Shown here: in pieces, positions 46,204-54,179 of the stretch
How positions within the stretch are numbered: position 1 is the first letter of the stretch
How the letters are laid out: every line of letters begins with the position of its first letter
Assembly (NCBI RefSeq): GCF_021369635.1
Contig: NZ_JAJNBZ010000016.1
Coordinates: forward strand, 62,110-126,109
Length of the DNA stretch: 64,000 bases
DNA from: Paenibacillus profundus
GTDB lineage: Bacteria > Bacillota > Bacilli > Paenibacillales > Paenibacillaceae
Reading direction: 5' to 3'
Program-made: the position numbers and the translations under genes
Notes under the pieces: generated by a model
The model's database searches: none
Told to the model about the DNA's origin: nothing
Seen by the model: the letters and a program-made list of their open reading frames with translations, nothing else

Positions 46204-48030
46204 ATGAGCATGTCACGCTTTCGCACGCGTTTGACCCTTATTTTTGTGCTGCTAATCGGCATTTCTGTATTGACGGCGGGCATTTATATGGCGTCTTCCT
46301 TTAAAGAAAGCCATATCCGGCAGTTGGAGCAAAATATGTCCCGGGAAATCAAGCTCATTGAACAGACGCTTGTATGGCAGCGCGGAAACGATGCAACCGA
46401 CATGGTTGAATATTACAGCAGTTGGGCCCGTAAGCTGCACGAAAGCGCTGCTGCCCGTGTCACCTTTATACTGGCGGACGGAACGGTCGTGGGAGATTCG
46501 GATCATAACGCAGCCAACATGGATAACCATCTTGCCCGCGAGGAGATTGCCGCTGCTCACCAAGAAGGCTTGGGCTCAAATATACGCTACAGTGACACAC
46601 TGAAGCAGAACATGCTATATGTGGCGAGTCCGGTGCACACTCCCAATTTCGAAGGCTATATTCGGCTGGCGATGAGCCTTGAGGATGTAGAGGTGAGCGT
46701 ACGTGAACTGTGGGCTTATTTGGCGCTCGGACTGGCTGCATTATTTGTGGTCGCCGTGCTCGTCAGCTACCGTATCGCTTATAATTTGACGCGTCCGATT
46801 GAGAATATGACGCGTGTCGCCCTTCGTTTCGCCCATATGGATTATAAAGCTCGAGCCCAAGCTGTCGGCAAAGACGAGATAGGCCAGCTTGGATCGGCCA
46901 TCAATGCGATGGCAGACAGCCTCCAAATTCAGATGACGCAAATTCGTGAAAAGGAAAGCCGGCTGCAAACGGTGATGGAGCATATGATCAACGGCATCGT
47001 CATGATTGATGCGGAAGGTCAAGTCGCCCTGTTGAACCGGAAAGCGGAGCATATTCTCGGCGTGAAGAGCATTGAATGGCTTGGTCGATCGTTCCAGGAC
47101 GTGCACGCTCCGCACGAGCTGCTGCATATGACAGCCGAAGTATTGGAACGAAAGCTTTTGCGGCATGATGAAATTACGATTTACTATCCGGAGGAGCGGC
47201 TGCTCGATGTCAGTGTCGTGCCTATCTATTTCACTGATAGCGAATGGGCAGGTATTCTTCTTGTCATGCAGGACGTATCCGAAATTCGTCGCTTGGAGCG
47301 AATGCGAAGCGAGTTCGTCGCCAACGTATCGCATGAATTGAAGACACCGATAGCAGCAGTGAAAGGCTTTGCGGAAACGCTGATGAACGGGGCAATGAAC
47401 GATCCGGAAATTGCAAAAACCTTCTTACAAATCATTCATGATGAGAGCGAACGGTTAAACCGTCTTATCGGAGATATTCTTGAATTATCCAAAATTGAAT
47501 CGAAGCGGGTGCCGCTGCAGTTCTCGCCGGTGCACGTCGACAGCTTCTTGGAGCAGACAGTGGAAATGCTGCAGAAGGAAGCGGAGAAGAAACGGATTGA
47601 TATTCACCTGCAAGCAGAGCAAGACTTATACGTAGAAGCTGATGAAGATCGCTTCCGCCAGATCGTGCTCAATCTGCTGTCCAATGCGATTAACTATACC
47701 CCGGAAGGCGGGCACGTCAAGGTAACCGCAGCGTCTGTCCAGCATAACGAGCAGGGGGAGGCGGAACGCATCCAAATCACGATTGCGGATACGGGAATCG
47801 GAATACCTAAAAAAGATGTGCCACGCATCTTCGAACGGTTCTATCGGGTGGACAAAGCGCGCTCCCGCAGTTCAGGCGGGACGGGATTGGGGTTGTCCAT
47901 TGTGAAGCACTTAGTTGAGTCCCATCATGGGGCCATTTCCGTGGTAAGTGAATTGGGCGTAGGCACGACGTTTACCATTGAACTTCCGGTACTACAGGAT
48001 ATGCTGCCGCCATCCAATGCAATGAGTTAG
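46204..48030 (+). CDS. phoR: Phosphate sensor histidine kinase PhoR
   Basis: A 608-residue membrane kinase: helix at about 9-30, an extracytoplasmic sensor domain of about 135 residues, a second helix (about 172-192), HAMP (LTRPIENMTRVALRF), a PAS domain (about 255-360), HisKA with FVANVSHELKTPIAAVKGF and an HATPase domain (LLSNAINYTPEGG, GGTGLGLSIVKH). Assignment as PhoR rests on this architecture, on the syntenic place between mdh and polA, and on the Pho boxes. ResE/WalK-like kinases share the domains. Here the kinase precedes the regulator, opposite to B. subtilis phoPR. Confidence 0.8.
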   Translation: MSMSRFRTRLTLIFVLLIGISVLTAGIYMASSFKESHIRQLEQNMSREIKLIEQTLVWQRGNDATDMVEYYSSWARKLHESAAARVTFILADGTVVGDSDHNAANMDNHLAREEIAAAHQEGLGSNIRYSDTLKQNMLYVASPVHTPNFEGYIRLAMSLEDVEVSVRELWAYLALGLAALFVVAVLVSYRIAYNLTRPIENMTRVALRFAHMDYKARAQAVGKDEIGQLGSAINAMADSLQIQMTQIREKESRLQTVMEHMINGIVMIDAEGQVALLNRKAEHILGVKSIEWLGRSFQDVHAPHELLHMTAEVLERKLLRHDEITIYYPEERLLDVSVVPIYFTDSEWAGILLVMQDVSEIRRLERMRSEFVANVSHELKTPIAAVKGFAETLMNGAMNDPEIAKTFLQIIHDESERLNRLIGDILELSKIESKRVPLQFSPVHVDSFLEQTVEMLQKEAEKKRIDIHLQAEQDLYVEADEDRFRQIVLNLLSNAINYTPEGGHVKVTAASVQHNEQGEAERIQITIADTGIGIPKKDVPRIFERFYRVDKARSRSSGGTGLGLSIVKHLVESHHGAISVVSELGVGTTFTIELPVLQDMLPPSNAMS

Positions 48031-48199
48031 TCAGGTGAGGCGTGTATACGGCATGAAAGAGAATACAGGTGTTTTCATGTTGTTTGCAGCTGGTTTCAAA
48101 AAAACTGGTCGACATCGTTAAAAATATGTTAGGATAATGTTGAGATACGATGAAGAAAGACGAGAACGATGAAGTGAATCGACTTTCGGAGGAATAGTT

Positions 48200-48925
48200 A
48201 TGTCTGAGCTTAAAGTATTAGTTGTTGAAGATGAACCAACACTTGCACGGCTGCTGTCGTACAACTTAACATTAGAAGGCTATGAGACGACTGTGGTTGA
48301 CCATGGTACCCAAGGACTGCAAATGGCCCTTCACCGCAAATTCGATCTTATTATACTGGACATCATGCTTCCTGGCATGAATGGCTTTGAAGTATTGTCC
48401 AAGGCAAGACAGGCAGGGGTTCGGACACCGGTCATTATTTTGACCGCGCGCAATGCAGAGGAAGAAGTAGTGCAAGGACTCAAGTATGGAGCGGATGACT
48501 ACATTACGAAGCCGTTCGGAGTGGCCGAGCTGCTTGCACGTGTTGGAGCTGTGCTCCGCCGCACATCTAACGATGCTCCGGCCAATGCGATGGATGAAGA
48601 GGGCGATGATAAAGTAATCGTGCTTGGCGATTTACGCATCTATCCGGAGAAATACGAGGTGACGCTGCACCGTGATCTAATTCCATTGCGTCCGAAAGAA
48701 TTTGAAGTGTTGCTCTATCTCGTCCAGCGTCCAGGGACGGTTATCACACGGGATGATTTGATGAATGCTGTGTGGGGATTTGACTATATTGGCGGGCAGC
48801 GAACGGTGGATGTGCATGTCAGTTCTTTGCGTAAGAAGCTGGAGATGAATCAGCAATCTGTGCAGATTGATTCGATACGCGGAGTTGGCTACAAGCTGGT
48901 TGTCCAGAAGAAGCAGACGGTGTAA
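48200..48925 (+). CDS. phoP: Phosphate response regulator PhoP
   Basis: A 241-residue OmpR-family regulator. The receiver has acidic residues VVEDEPT, YNLTLEGYE as in PhoP, phospho-acceptor Asp in LDIMLPGMNG and Lys in DYITKPFG; the winged helix has LRPKEFEVLLYL, and RTVDVHVSSLRKKLE as recognition helix. GGAGGAATAG precedes the ATG. It lies 169 bases after phoR, a gap large enough for its own promoter, so it need not be strictly cotranscribed. Predicted to bind the 11-bp-phased hexamers before pstS and the chemoreceptor. Confidence 0.8.
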   Translation: MSELKVLVVEDEPTLARLLSYNLTLEGYETTVVDHGTQGLQMALHRKFDLIILDIMLPGMNGFEVLSKARQAGVRTPVIILTARNAEEEVVQGLKYGADDYITKPFGVAELLARVGAVLRRTSNDAPANAMDEEGDDKVIVLGDLRIYPEKYEVTLHRDLIPLRPKEFEVLLYLVQRPGTVITRDDLMNAVWGFDYIGGQRTVDVHVSSLRKKLEMNQQSVQIDSIRGVGYKLVVQKKQTV

Positions 48926-48959
48926 GTGCCACATCCATAGATTCGGATTATAATAACAG

Positions 48960-48986
48960 GCTCCTTCTCGCGAAGGAGCTTTTTTA
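48960..48986 (+). terminator. Rho-independent terminator of phoP
   Basis: An 8-bp stem GCTCCTTC/GAAGGAGC with a TCGC tetraloop and a T6 run. Confidence 0.9.
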
Positions 48987-49474
48987 CTTCTATTAGATAA
49001 TGGGGAAAATACGTCTCTGGTCTTGGAGCTGCCCCTTGTCCCTTCCATGGAGCAAATATGCCTGTAATATCTCTTGCCTCACTCTCCCCTTCATTCAGAA
49101 TGGCTGCCTCTTTTTTAAAACGAGAATATTGTTAACGGACCTTTGTGCAATGGCCCTTATGTCCATTCTCCCGCATAGTCAGGAATGGTAACGACGGAAG
49201 AAATGATACATGTCGTTTCGTATAGAAACCCTGCCATGAAGCGGCCGACAACAGCAGTGAGCCAGAATCGTCCTTGGTGTGCCGTCTTCTGATGGAAGGG
49301 GAGAACGAAGCAAAGGGGCGAGTGAAGCAAATCACCGTCAGCCAGAATGCGACGCAGCACGAGTGAAAGGGCGTATTAGTGCCGCAGTGCGCGAACCATA
49401 GTGGATGTACAAGCTGGAGCCATAAGGTGATTCAGGTTATCATAAGGTTATATCAGATGTAAAAAGGTGATGCG
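48987..49474. other. Gene-free stretch of about 490 bases
   Basis: Short overlapping ORFs on both strands lack ribosome sites and protein-like composition. Near its end CATAAGGT occurs twice, 21 bases apart (from 49419), just upstream of the WYL regulator, and might be an operator. Nothing else stood out. Confidence 0.35.
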
Positions 49475-50467
49475 ATGAATCGGACGGATCGGTTGCTCGC
49501 TATGCTTCTCGAACTTCGCAGCAGGAAGCTGTGCCGAGCAGAGGATTTAGCGGAACAGTTTGAAATTAGTGTAAGAACGGTATATCGGGACATGCTGGCG
49601 CTGTCGGAAGCAGGGGTTCCGATTTGCGCGGTGCCGGGACAAGGCTACTCTTTAATGGAAGGCTACTTTCTGCCGCCAGTGTCGTTGCTGCCCGAGGAAG
49701 CAATTCTATTGCTTTGCGGCGGGGAACTGGTGGAATCGATTTTCTATTCTCCATGGAAGGAGCATGCTCGCACGGCTCATCGAAAAATCGAGGCGTTGCT
49801 GAGCAGCAGTCAGCGAGATCAGGTGGATGAGCTGCGTCAACAGGTACGGATTTTGCCTGCCCCTTACGCAGAGTCTTCGGCATTGCACGGTCAAGATATA
49901 GAGGCGGATACGCGCCTCTTCGGAATGATTCGTGAAGGCGTCCAGGAGAATCGCGTGCTGCAAATCGATTACCATGGGAAGCGCAGCGGCCGCGACGGCG
50001 ACTTGTCGTCGACCCGCAGAAAGATTCATCCGTATGGACTTATATATGTTGGAGGCGGATGGGTGCTCGTTGCGTATTGCGAGCTTCGGCAGGATATGCG
50101 TCATTTTCGTCTCGACCGCATCGGAGCTTTGCTGCCGACGGAAGAGAAGTTTCTGCGAGATCCGAACTTTTCTCTGACAGCATATAAGAAGGAGAATGAT
50201 CGAACCGTTCAAGTTCGGGTTTGTTTCACGCTTGATATTGCGCCACAGGTGTTGGCTTCTCGATATTTCTATATCGATTCGTATGTAGAGCAGGCAGAGC
50301 GGCTTCTCGTGACCTTGCTTGTCCGTCGCGAGGATGAGGTGCTAAGCTGGATTCTTGGCTGGGGGCATCGTGCGAAGGTGCTGGAACCAGCGTCTTTGGT
50401 CCAGCGAATCGAGGAGGAAATTGCCGCGCTCCAAAAAGTATACATGACTTCCGCGCTCCTGACATAA
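49475..50467 (+). CDS. YafY-type HTH-WYL transcriptional regulator
   Basis: A 330-residue regulator. The N-terminal HTH_11 has RAEDLAEQFEISVRTVYRDM (residues 21-40); the C-terminal WYL domain includes LQIDYHGKRSGRDG, HPYGLIYVGGGWVLVAYCEL and RHFRLDRIGAL. WYL domains sense small ligands or nucleic acids. AAAAGGTGATGCG precedes the ATG. It is followed 60 bases later by a DinB-like gene, a common pairing; the regulator probably controls that gene or itself. Confidence 0.85.
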   Translation: MNRTDRLLAMLLELRSRKLCRAEDLAEQFEISVRTVYRDMLALSEAGVPICAVPGQGYSLMEGYFLPPVSLLPEEAILLLCGGELVESIFYSPWKEHARTAHRKIEALLSSSQRDQVDELRQQVRILPAPYAESSALHGQDIEADTRLFGMIREGVQENRVLQIDYHGKRSGRDGDLSSTRRKIHPYGLIYVGGGWVLVAYCELRQDMRHFRLDRIGALLPTEEKFLRDPNFSLTAYKKENDRTVQVRVCFTLDIAPQVLASRYFYIDSYVEQAERLLVTLLVRREDEVLSWILGWGHRAKVLEPASLVQRIEEEIAALQKVYMTSALLT

Positions 50468-50488
50468 GGTTGTCAGGAGCTATCTTTT
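50455..50488 (+). terminator. Hairpin overlapping the stop of the WYL regulator
   Basis: A 10-bp perfect stem GCTCCTGACA/TGTCAGGAGC whose loop contains the stop codon, followed by TATCTTTTAT. Confidence 0.6.
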
Positions 50489-50526
50489 ATGATGTATGTA
50501 TAACCAACAGAAAGAGGGATATAGTC

Positions 50527-51060
50527 ATGGCAGAAAATCGGCAATCGCTTGAAGGATTAGAAAACATCGGAGCGCTCGTAGAACAGTATCGGAATGGACT
50601 TGATCCATATACGATCGAGCAGCTGCGTTATAAGGCAAACGATGATCAGTGGTCGCTCGGACAAATGTACAATCACCTGATTCAATCGGCTATGTTCATG
50701 CAGATCGGCGCGATTGCCAAGTGCGCCGAAGCAGAATCAACGGATACGGCAGAAGGAAAGAGCGAAGACGGGCAGCGAATTTTTCAAATGGGCTCTTTTC
50801 CGCCAATCAAAATCAAAGTTCCGGATTCACCGCAATATACGCCGTCTCAGCCGGAGAGCAAGGAACAGCTGGCAGAAGGCTTGGAAAAGGTGTGGGAGCA
50901 GGCACAATCGTGGGTGGCGAAGCTGCATGAGATTCCCGGGAATCGGAAAGTCAAGCATCCAAAGCTCGGTTATTTAAACGCGCTGGAATGGTTTCAGCTG
51001 ATTGAAATGCACCTCCGCCATCATTTGCGGCAGCAAGCAACGCTTGAACAGGAGCTATAG
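50527..51060 (+). CDS. DinB superfamily protein
   Basis: A 177-residue four-helix-bundle protein of the DinB/DUF664 superfamily: LRYKANDDQWSLGQMYNHLI (first His, near residue 45) and MHLRHHLRQQ near the C-terminus supply the typical metal-binding histidines. Members include bacillithiol transferases and many uncharacterised stress proteins. I start it at ATG 50527 after AAAGAGGG; an in-frame ATG at 50470 lies inside the preceding hairpin. Substrate unknown. Confidence 0.75.
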   Translation: MAENRQSLEGLENIGALVEQYRNGLDPYTIEQLRYKANDDQWSLGQMYNHLIQSAMFMQIGAIAKCAEAESTDTAEGKSEDGQRIFQMGSFPPIKIKVPDSPQYTPSQPESKEQLAEGLEKVWEQAQSWVAKLHEIPGNRKVKHPKLGYLNALEWFQLIEMHLRHHLRQQATLEQEL

Positions 51061-51075
51061 AATCCTCATAAAAAT

Positions 51076-51110
51076 ACAGCCCTCAGCGAATTCTCTTCGC
51101 GAGGGCTGTT
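51076..51110. terminator. Bidirectional terminator between the DinB-like gene and the cyd operon
   Basis: Stem ACAGCCCTC/GAGGGCTGT with inner GCGAA/TTCGC. On the minus strand TATTTTTAT follows, terminating the cyd operon. Confidence 0.75.
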
Positions 51111-51171
51111 GCCGTTATAAAGTCAGTCTTCGTTGCAAAAGGCGCACGCACGGGCCAATGCGCTAGCCTGT

Positions 51172-51273
51172 TTACTCCTCATCCGTCTTAACGCGGGCGC
51201 CCCACCAGAATACGAATCCGATGGACAAGGCCACGATGATCAGCGGGGCGTAGAAAATAAGAAAGTTCTCCAT
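51172..51273 (-). CDS. cydS: Cytochrome bd oxidase small subunit CydS
   Basis: A 33-residue single-helix protein: a short N-terminus (MENFLIFYAP), one membrane helix and a charged C-terminus with WWGARVKTDEE. Length, the F-W-x-G motif and the place directly after cydB match CydS/CydX-type subunits that stabilise the haems of bd oxidase (in Geobacillus the subunit is CydS). AAAGGAGG lies upstream of the ATG. The gap to cydB is 14 bases. Confidence 0.8.
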   Translation of the reverse strand: MENFLIFYAPLIIVALSIGFVFWWGARVKTDEE

Positions 51274-51287
51274 TGCCGAATCCTCCT

Positions 51288-52310
51288 TTAAGCCTTGGTT
51301 TTGTTGCCTTTCACATAGTTCGCATCGAACAGGAACAAGCGAAGCAGCAAGAACAATGACGGTATCAGTATAAGCAAGCCCAGTATGAATACGACGATTA
51401 GCGCGGTCGCCATCGAAGGATTCGTAATGCTGTCGTGGATGTTGACGTACGGATAAAGCACATATGGCAGATGGGCTTTTCCGTAACCGAACCAGGCGAA
51501 TCCGAACTGCAGAACGACGCAAGCGAACGCCCAGCCATAATTGCGGCGTTTCCAGACGCAGAAGACTGCAATGAGGAAGAACAAGAACGACAGAATGAAC
51601 ATCCATGCATTCGACACCATGTTGTTAAAGTGATCTAAGTTATGTCCTCGAATCGCATAGAATACGAACAAGCTAGCCAGAATCGTCGGTGTAGACCAGA
51701 ATAAGGCATATTTGCGCACGACTTCGAGCGCTGCGCTGTCCTCTGCTTTCGCAGCGTAGTATGTCAAGAACATAGCTGAAATGTACAACACGCTCACGAG
51801 GGCAAGCAGGATAACGGAATACGGATAAATGTTCGTAAACAGTTTCCCGAAGGCGAATGTGATGGAGCCTCCCTGTTCCGTAATATATCCGCCTTCCGAG
51901 ACGGCCAGCACCGTCGACAATGCCGCGGGGATGAGCCATCCGCTGACACCGTACAAGAACATATAGACACGGTTGTTCTTGAAGCCGTATGTGCTGAACG
52001 CATAATAAGAACCGCGAATCGCCAGCAGTATTGTCGCCAAGCTTCCCGGGACAAGCAGTGCCGTACCGTAGTAATAAGCGGCATCCGGGAAAAATCCGAC
52101 CAGTCCGACATAGAAGAAGATGAGAAAGACGTTCGTCACTTCCCAGACCGGAGACAAATAGCGTTCGATGACATTGTTGATAATATGGCGCTTGCCTGTA
52201 ATGGAGCTTACATAGCTGAAAAATCCAGCGCCGAAATCAATCGACGCCACGATGAGATAGCCGAACAGAAATATCCAAAGCACCGTAATTCCTAGCAGTT
52301 CGTAACTCAT
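51288..52310 (-). CDS. cydB: Cytochrome bd ubiquinol oxidase subunit II
   Basis: A 340-residue membrane subunit with about eight to nine helices. The N-terminal helix FGYLIVASIDFGAGFFSY and RYLSPVWEVTNVFLIFFYVG are typical of Bacillus-type CydB. It pairs with CydA to reduce oxygen at high affinity using quinol. Its ATG overlaps the cydA stop (ATGA), so the two are translationally coupled. Confidence 0.92.
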   Translation of the reverse strand: MSYELLGITVLWIFLFGYLIVASIDFGAGFFSYVSSITGKRHIINNVIERYLSPVWEVTNVFLIFFYVGLVGFFPDAAYYYGTALLVPGSLATILLAIRGSYYAFSTYGFKNNRVYMFLYGVSGWLIPAALSTVLAVSEGGYITEQGGSITFAFGKLFTNIYPYSVILLALVSVLYISAMFLTYYAAKAEDSAALEVVRKYALFWSTPTILASLFVFYAIRGHNLDHFNNMVSNAWMFILSFLFFLIAVFCVWKRRNYGWAFACVVLQFGFAWFGYGKAHLPYVLYPYVNIHDSITNPSMATALIVVFILGLLILIPSLFLLLRLFLFDANYVKGNKTKA

Positions 52311-53671
52311 ATCTTCGTGCCTCCTTCAATCCCGAGCGCAGCAATTTCCTCTTCTGCAGGATTGTCCTTGAACATCCGGATCAGGACTCTAATCGCGGTC
52401 AGAGTAAGTACGGCATAGAGCAAGGCGAACAGCCATAGCATCGTATCGACGTGGTTCGATGTCGTCGCGCCTTCGGCTACCGTCATGACCTTCCATAAAA
52501 TCCATGGCTGACGGCCGATCTCCGCGAACATCCAACCGGATTCGATAGCCATAACCGCCAGCGGCGCGCCAATGACGATGGCCCAGAGCAGCATACGGCT
52601 AATCGGCTTGCCTGTCTTGCGCTTCCGGCGTTGCCATATGACGTACCAGAGTGCGACAAGCGTCAAATAGATACCAATGAACACCATGGAATCAAAGAAA
52701 TAATGCGTTGGCCGCAGCGGCGGAAGCTCGTCTGGCGGAACTTCGTTCAAGCCTTTCACAACCGTATCCGGTGTGCTTCCGGCCAGAATGCTGAGCGCAA
52801 ATGGAATTTTGATTGCAAATTTGACTTCATTCTCTTCCGTTAAAATGCCGCCGAGAATGAGCGATGCTTTATCTGTCGTCTCAAAGTGCCATTCGGCCGC
52901 CGCGAGCTTCTCGGGCTGATATTCATGCAAATATTTTCCGGACAAATCCCCAATAAGGGCGGAAGCAAGCGCAAAGACAAGCGCCGAAGTCATCGTCAGA
53001 CGCAACGCCTTCTTGTAGTACGTATGATTGCGGCCGCGCAGCATCGCAATCGCTGCAATCGCCGCAATCGCCGCCAGCAGAAAGGCGGACGTGACGTATG
53101 CCGTGACGAGCACGTGGCTGACCTTCGTCGGCATAGCCGGGTTGAACATGGCGAGCAGCGGTTGGATATTTGTCATTTGACCTTCTACCATATCGAATCC
53201 GCGCGGCGCATTCATGAATGCGTTCACGGTAGTAATGAAGAACGCCGATGCGGAAGAGCCAATGGCAACCGGGATAAGCAACAGGAAGTGAACCATCCGG
53301 TTTTTGAAGCGATCCCAGGTATACAAGTAAATCCCCAAGAAAATCGCCTCTACGAAGAACGCGAATGTCTCCATGAACAGTGGCAGTGCGATGGCTTGAC
53401 CGGCAACACGCATGAAGTTCGGCCATAACAGACTGAGCTGCAGGCCAATAGCTGTACCGGTAACGACGCCAACGGCTACCGTCACGGTGAATCCGCGTGC
53501 CCAACGGCGTGCCATCAACAGATAGTGCGGATCATTCCGCTTGATGCCTATCCACTCGGCAAGAGCGATAATGAGCGGCACACCGACGCCAATCGTGGCG
53601 TAAATAATGTGCACAAACAGCGTAAGTCCCGTCAAAATACGGCTGAACAGGACTGGATCGTAGTTGAACAT
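52307..53671 (-). CDS. cydA: Cytochrome bd ubiquinol oxidase subunit I
   Basis: 454 residues from ATG 53671 (GAGGAG 11 bases upstream; a GTG at 53683 touches that site). About nine helices. The haem b595/d ligand His lies in LTLFVHIIYATIG; the quinol-binding Q-loop is the short Firmicute type. GRQPWILWKVMTV near residue 390 is the conserved signature. First large gene of cydABS. A 38-residue membrane ORF and a TGTGA-N6-TCACA site lie upstream. Confidence 0.93.
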   Translation of the reverse strand: MFNYDPVLFSRILTGLTLFVHIIYATIGVGVPLIIALAEWIGIKRNDPHYLLMARRWARGFTVTVAVGVVTGTAIGLQLSLLWPNFMRVAGQAIALPLFMETFAFFVEAIFLGIYLYTWDRFKNRMVHFLLLIPVAIGSSASAFFITTVNAFMNAPRGFDMVEGQMTNIQPLLAMFNPAMPTKVSHVLVTAYVTSAFLLAAIAAIAAIAMLRGRNHTYYKKALRLTMTSALVFALASALIGDLSGKYLHEYQPEKLAAAEWHFETTDKASLILGGILTEENEVKFAIKIPFALSILAGSTPDTVVKGLNEVPPDELPPLRPTHYFFDSMVFIGIYLTLVALWYVIWQRRKRKTGKPISRMLLWAIVIGAPLAVMAIESGWMFAEIGRQPWILWKVMTVAEGATTSNHVDTMLWLFALLYAVLTLTAIRVLIRMFKDNPAEEEIAALGIEGGTKI

Positions 53672-53753
53672 GTTCTCTATCACTCCTCAATGAACAATGA
53701 ATGAACGCTTAATTGCGCCGCTTCTTGGAATACTTCGTGATTAACGGGACTTT

Positions 53754-53870
53754 TTAAAAGAAGCGTCGGATAAAAGATAAGAGCATGATGGCGCCTACCG
53801 CAAAACTGACGATAATGAGCATCTTTTCCTGTTTTTTTATTCGATCGGCTTGTTTGTTATCGGATTCCAT
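53754..53870 (-). CDS. 38-residue membrane protein upstream of cydA
   Basis: A charged N-terminus (ESDNKQADRIKKQEK), one hydrophobic helix of about 17 residues and a basic end (FIRRFF). GAAGGAGG lies 8-9 bases before the ATG. It lies in the cyd leader region, 82 bases before cydA, in the same direction. I recognise no family. It could be an accessory small subunit of the oxidase, an assembly factor, or a leader peptide. Confidence 0.6.
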   Translation of the reverse strand: MESDNKQADRIKKQEKMLIIVSFAVGAIMLLSFIRRFF

Positions 53871-53921
53871 CACGAAACCTCCTTCGATTTGTTAATAAAA
53901 ATGAGCGGTTCCGCCTTAAAT

Positions 53922-53937
53922 TGTGATCTATATCATT
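53922..53937. promoter_or_regulatory. Secondary Fnr/Rex-like half-matching site
   Basis: TGTGA-TCTATA-TCATT, two mismatches from TGTGA-N6-TCACA, 26 bases downstream of the perfect site in the cyd direction. Confidence 0.35.
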
Positions 53938-53962
53938 GCTTATTTATATATTAAACAAATAA

Positions 53963-53978
53963 TGTGATTCATTTCACA
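53963..53978. promoter_or_regulatory. Fnr/Rex-type operator upstream of the cyd operon
   Basis: Perfect TGTGA-TTCATT-TCACA. This core fits both Fnr/Crp (TGTGA-N6-TCACA) and, less completely, Rex (TTGTGAA-N4-TTCACAA), regulators that couple cyd expression to oxygen or NADH in Firmicutes. It lies 93 bases before the small ORF. Confidence 0.6.
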
Positions 53979-54081
53979 ACAAATGTGAATGGGTGATGAA
54001 CAAGATGTTACAAAAGTTTGTCTATACCTAATTCGCACAATAAATGTAAAATAAAGCTCGTTATTTCACAAACCAAGATGA

Positions 54082-54120
54082 TTTACAATATCTTAACTTT
54101 TACAAAACAGAACATTTACA
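54082..54120 (+). promoter_or_regulatory. PhoP-box array upstream of the CBS chemoreceptor gene
   Basis: TTTACA (54082), TTAACT (54093), AAAACA (54104) and TTTACA (54115), in exact 11-base steps, ending 59 bases before the ATG. Three of four hexamers fit the PhoP consensus TT(A/T/C)ACA with at most one mismatch. Confidence 0.55.
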
Positions 54121-54179
54121 ATCCCGTGCTACATTGGGACTTAGGGCGGAATTCAGGACTATAGTAGGGGTGAAGCTTC

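Noticed and set aside
49000-49360. Short overlapping ORFs on both strands after phoP
   Set aside because: No ribosome sites and no protein-like composition.
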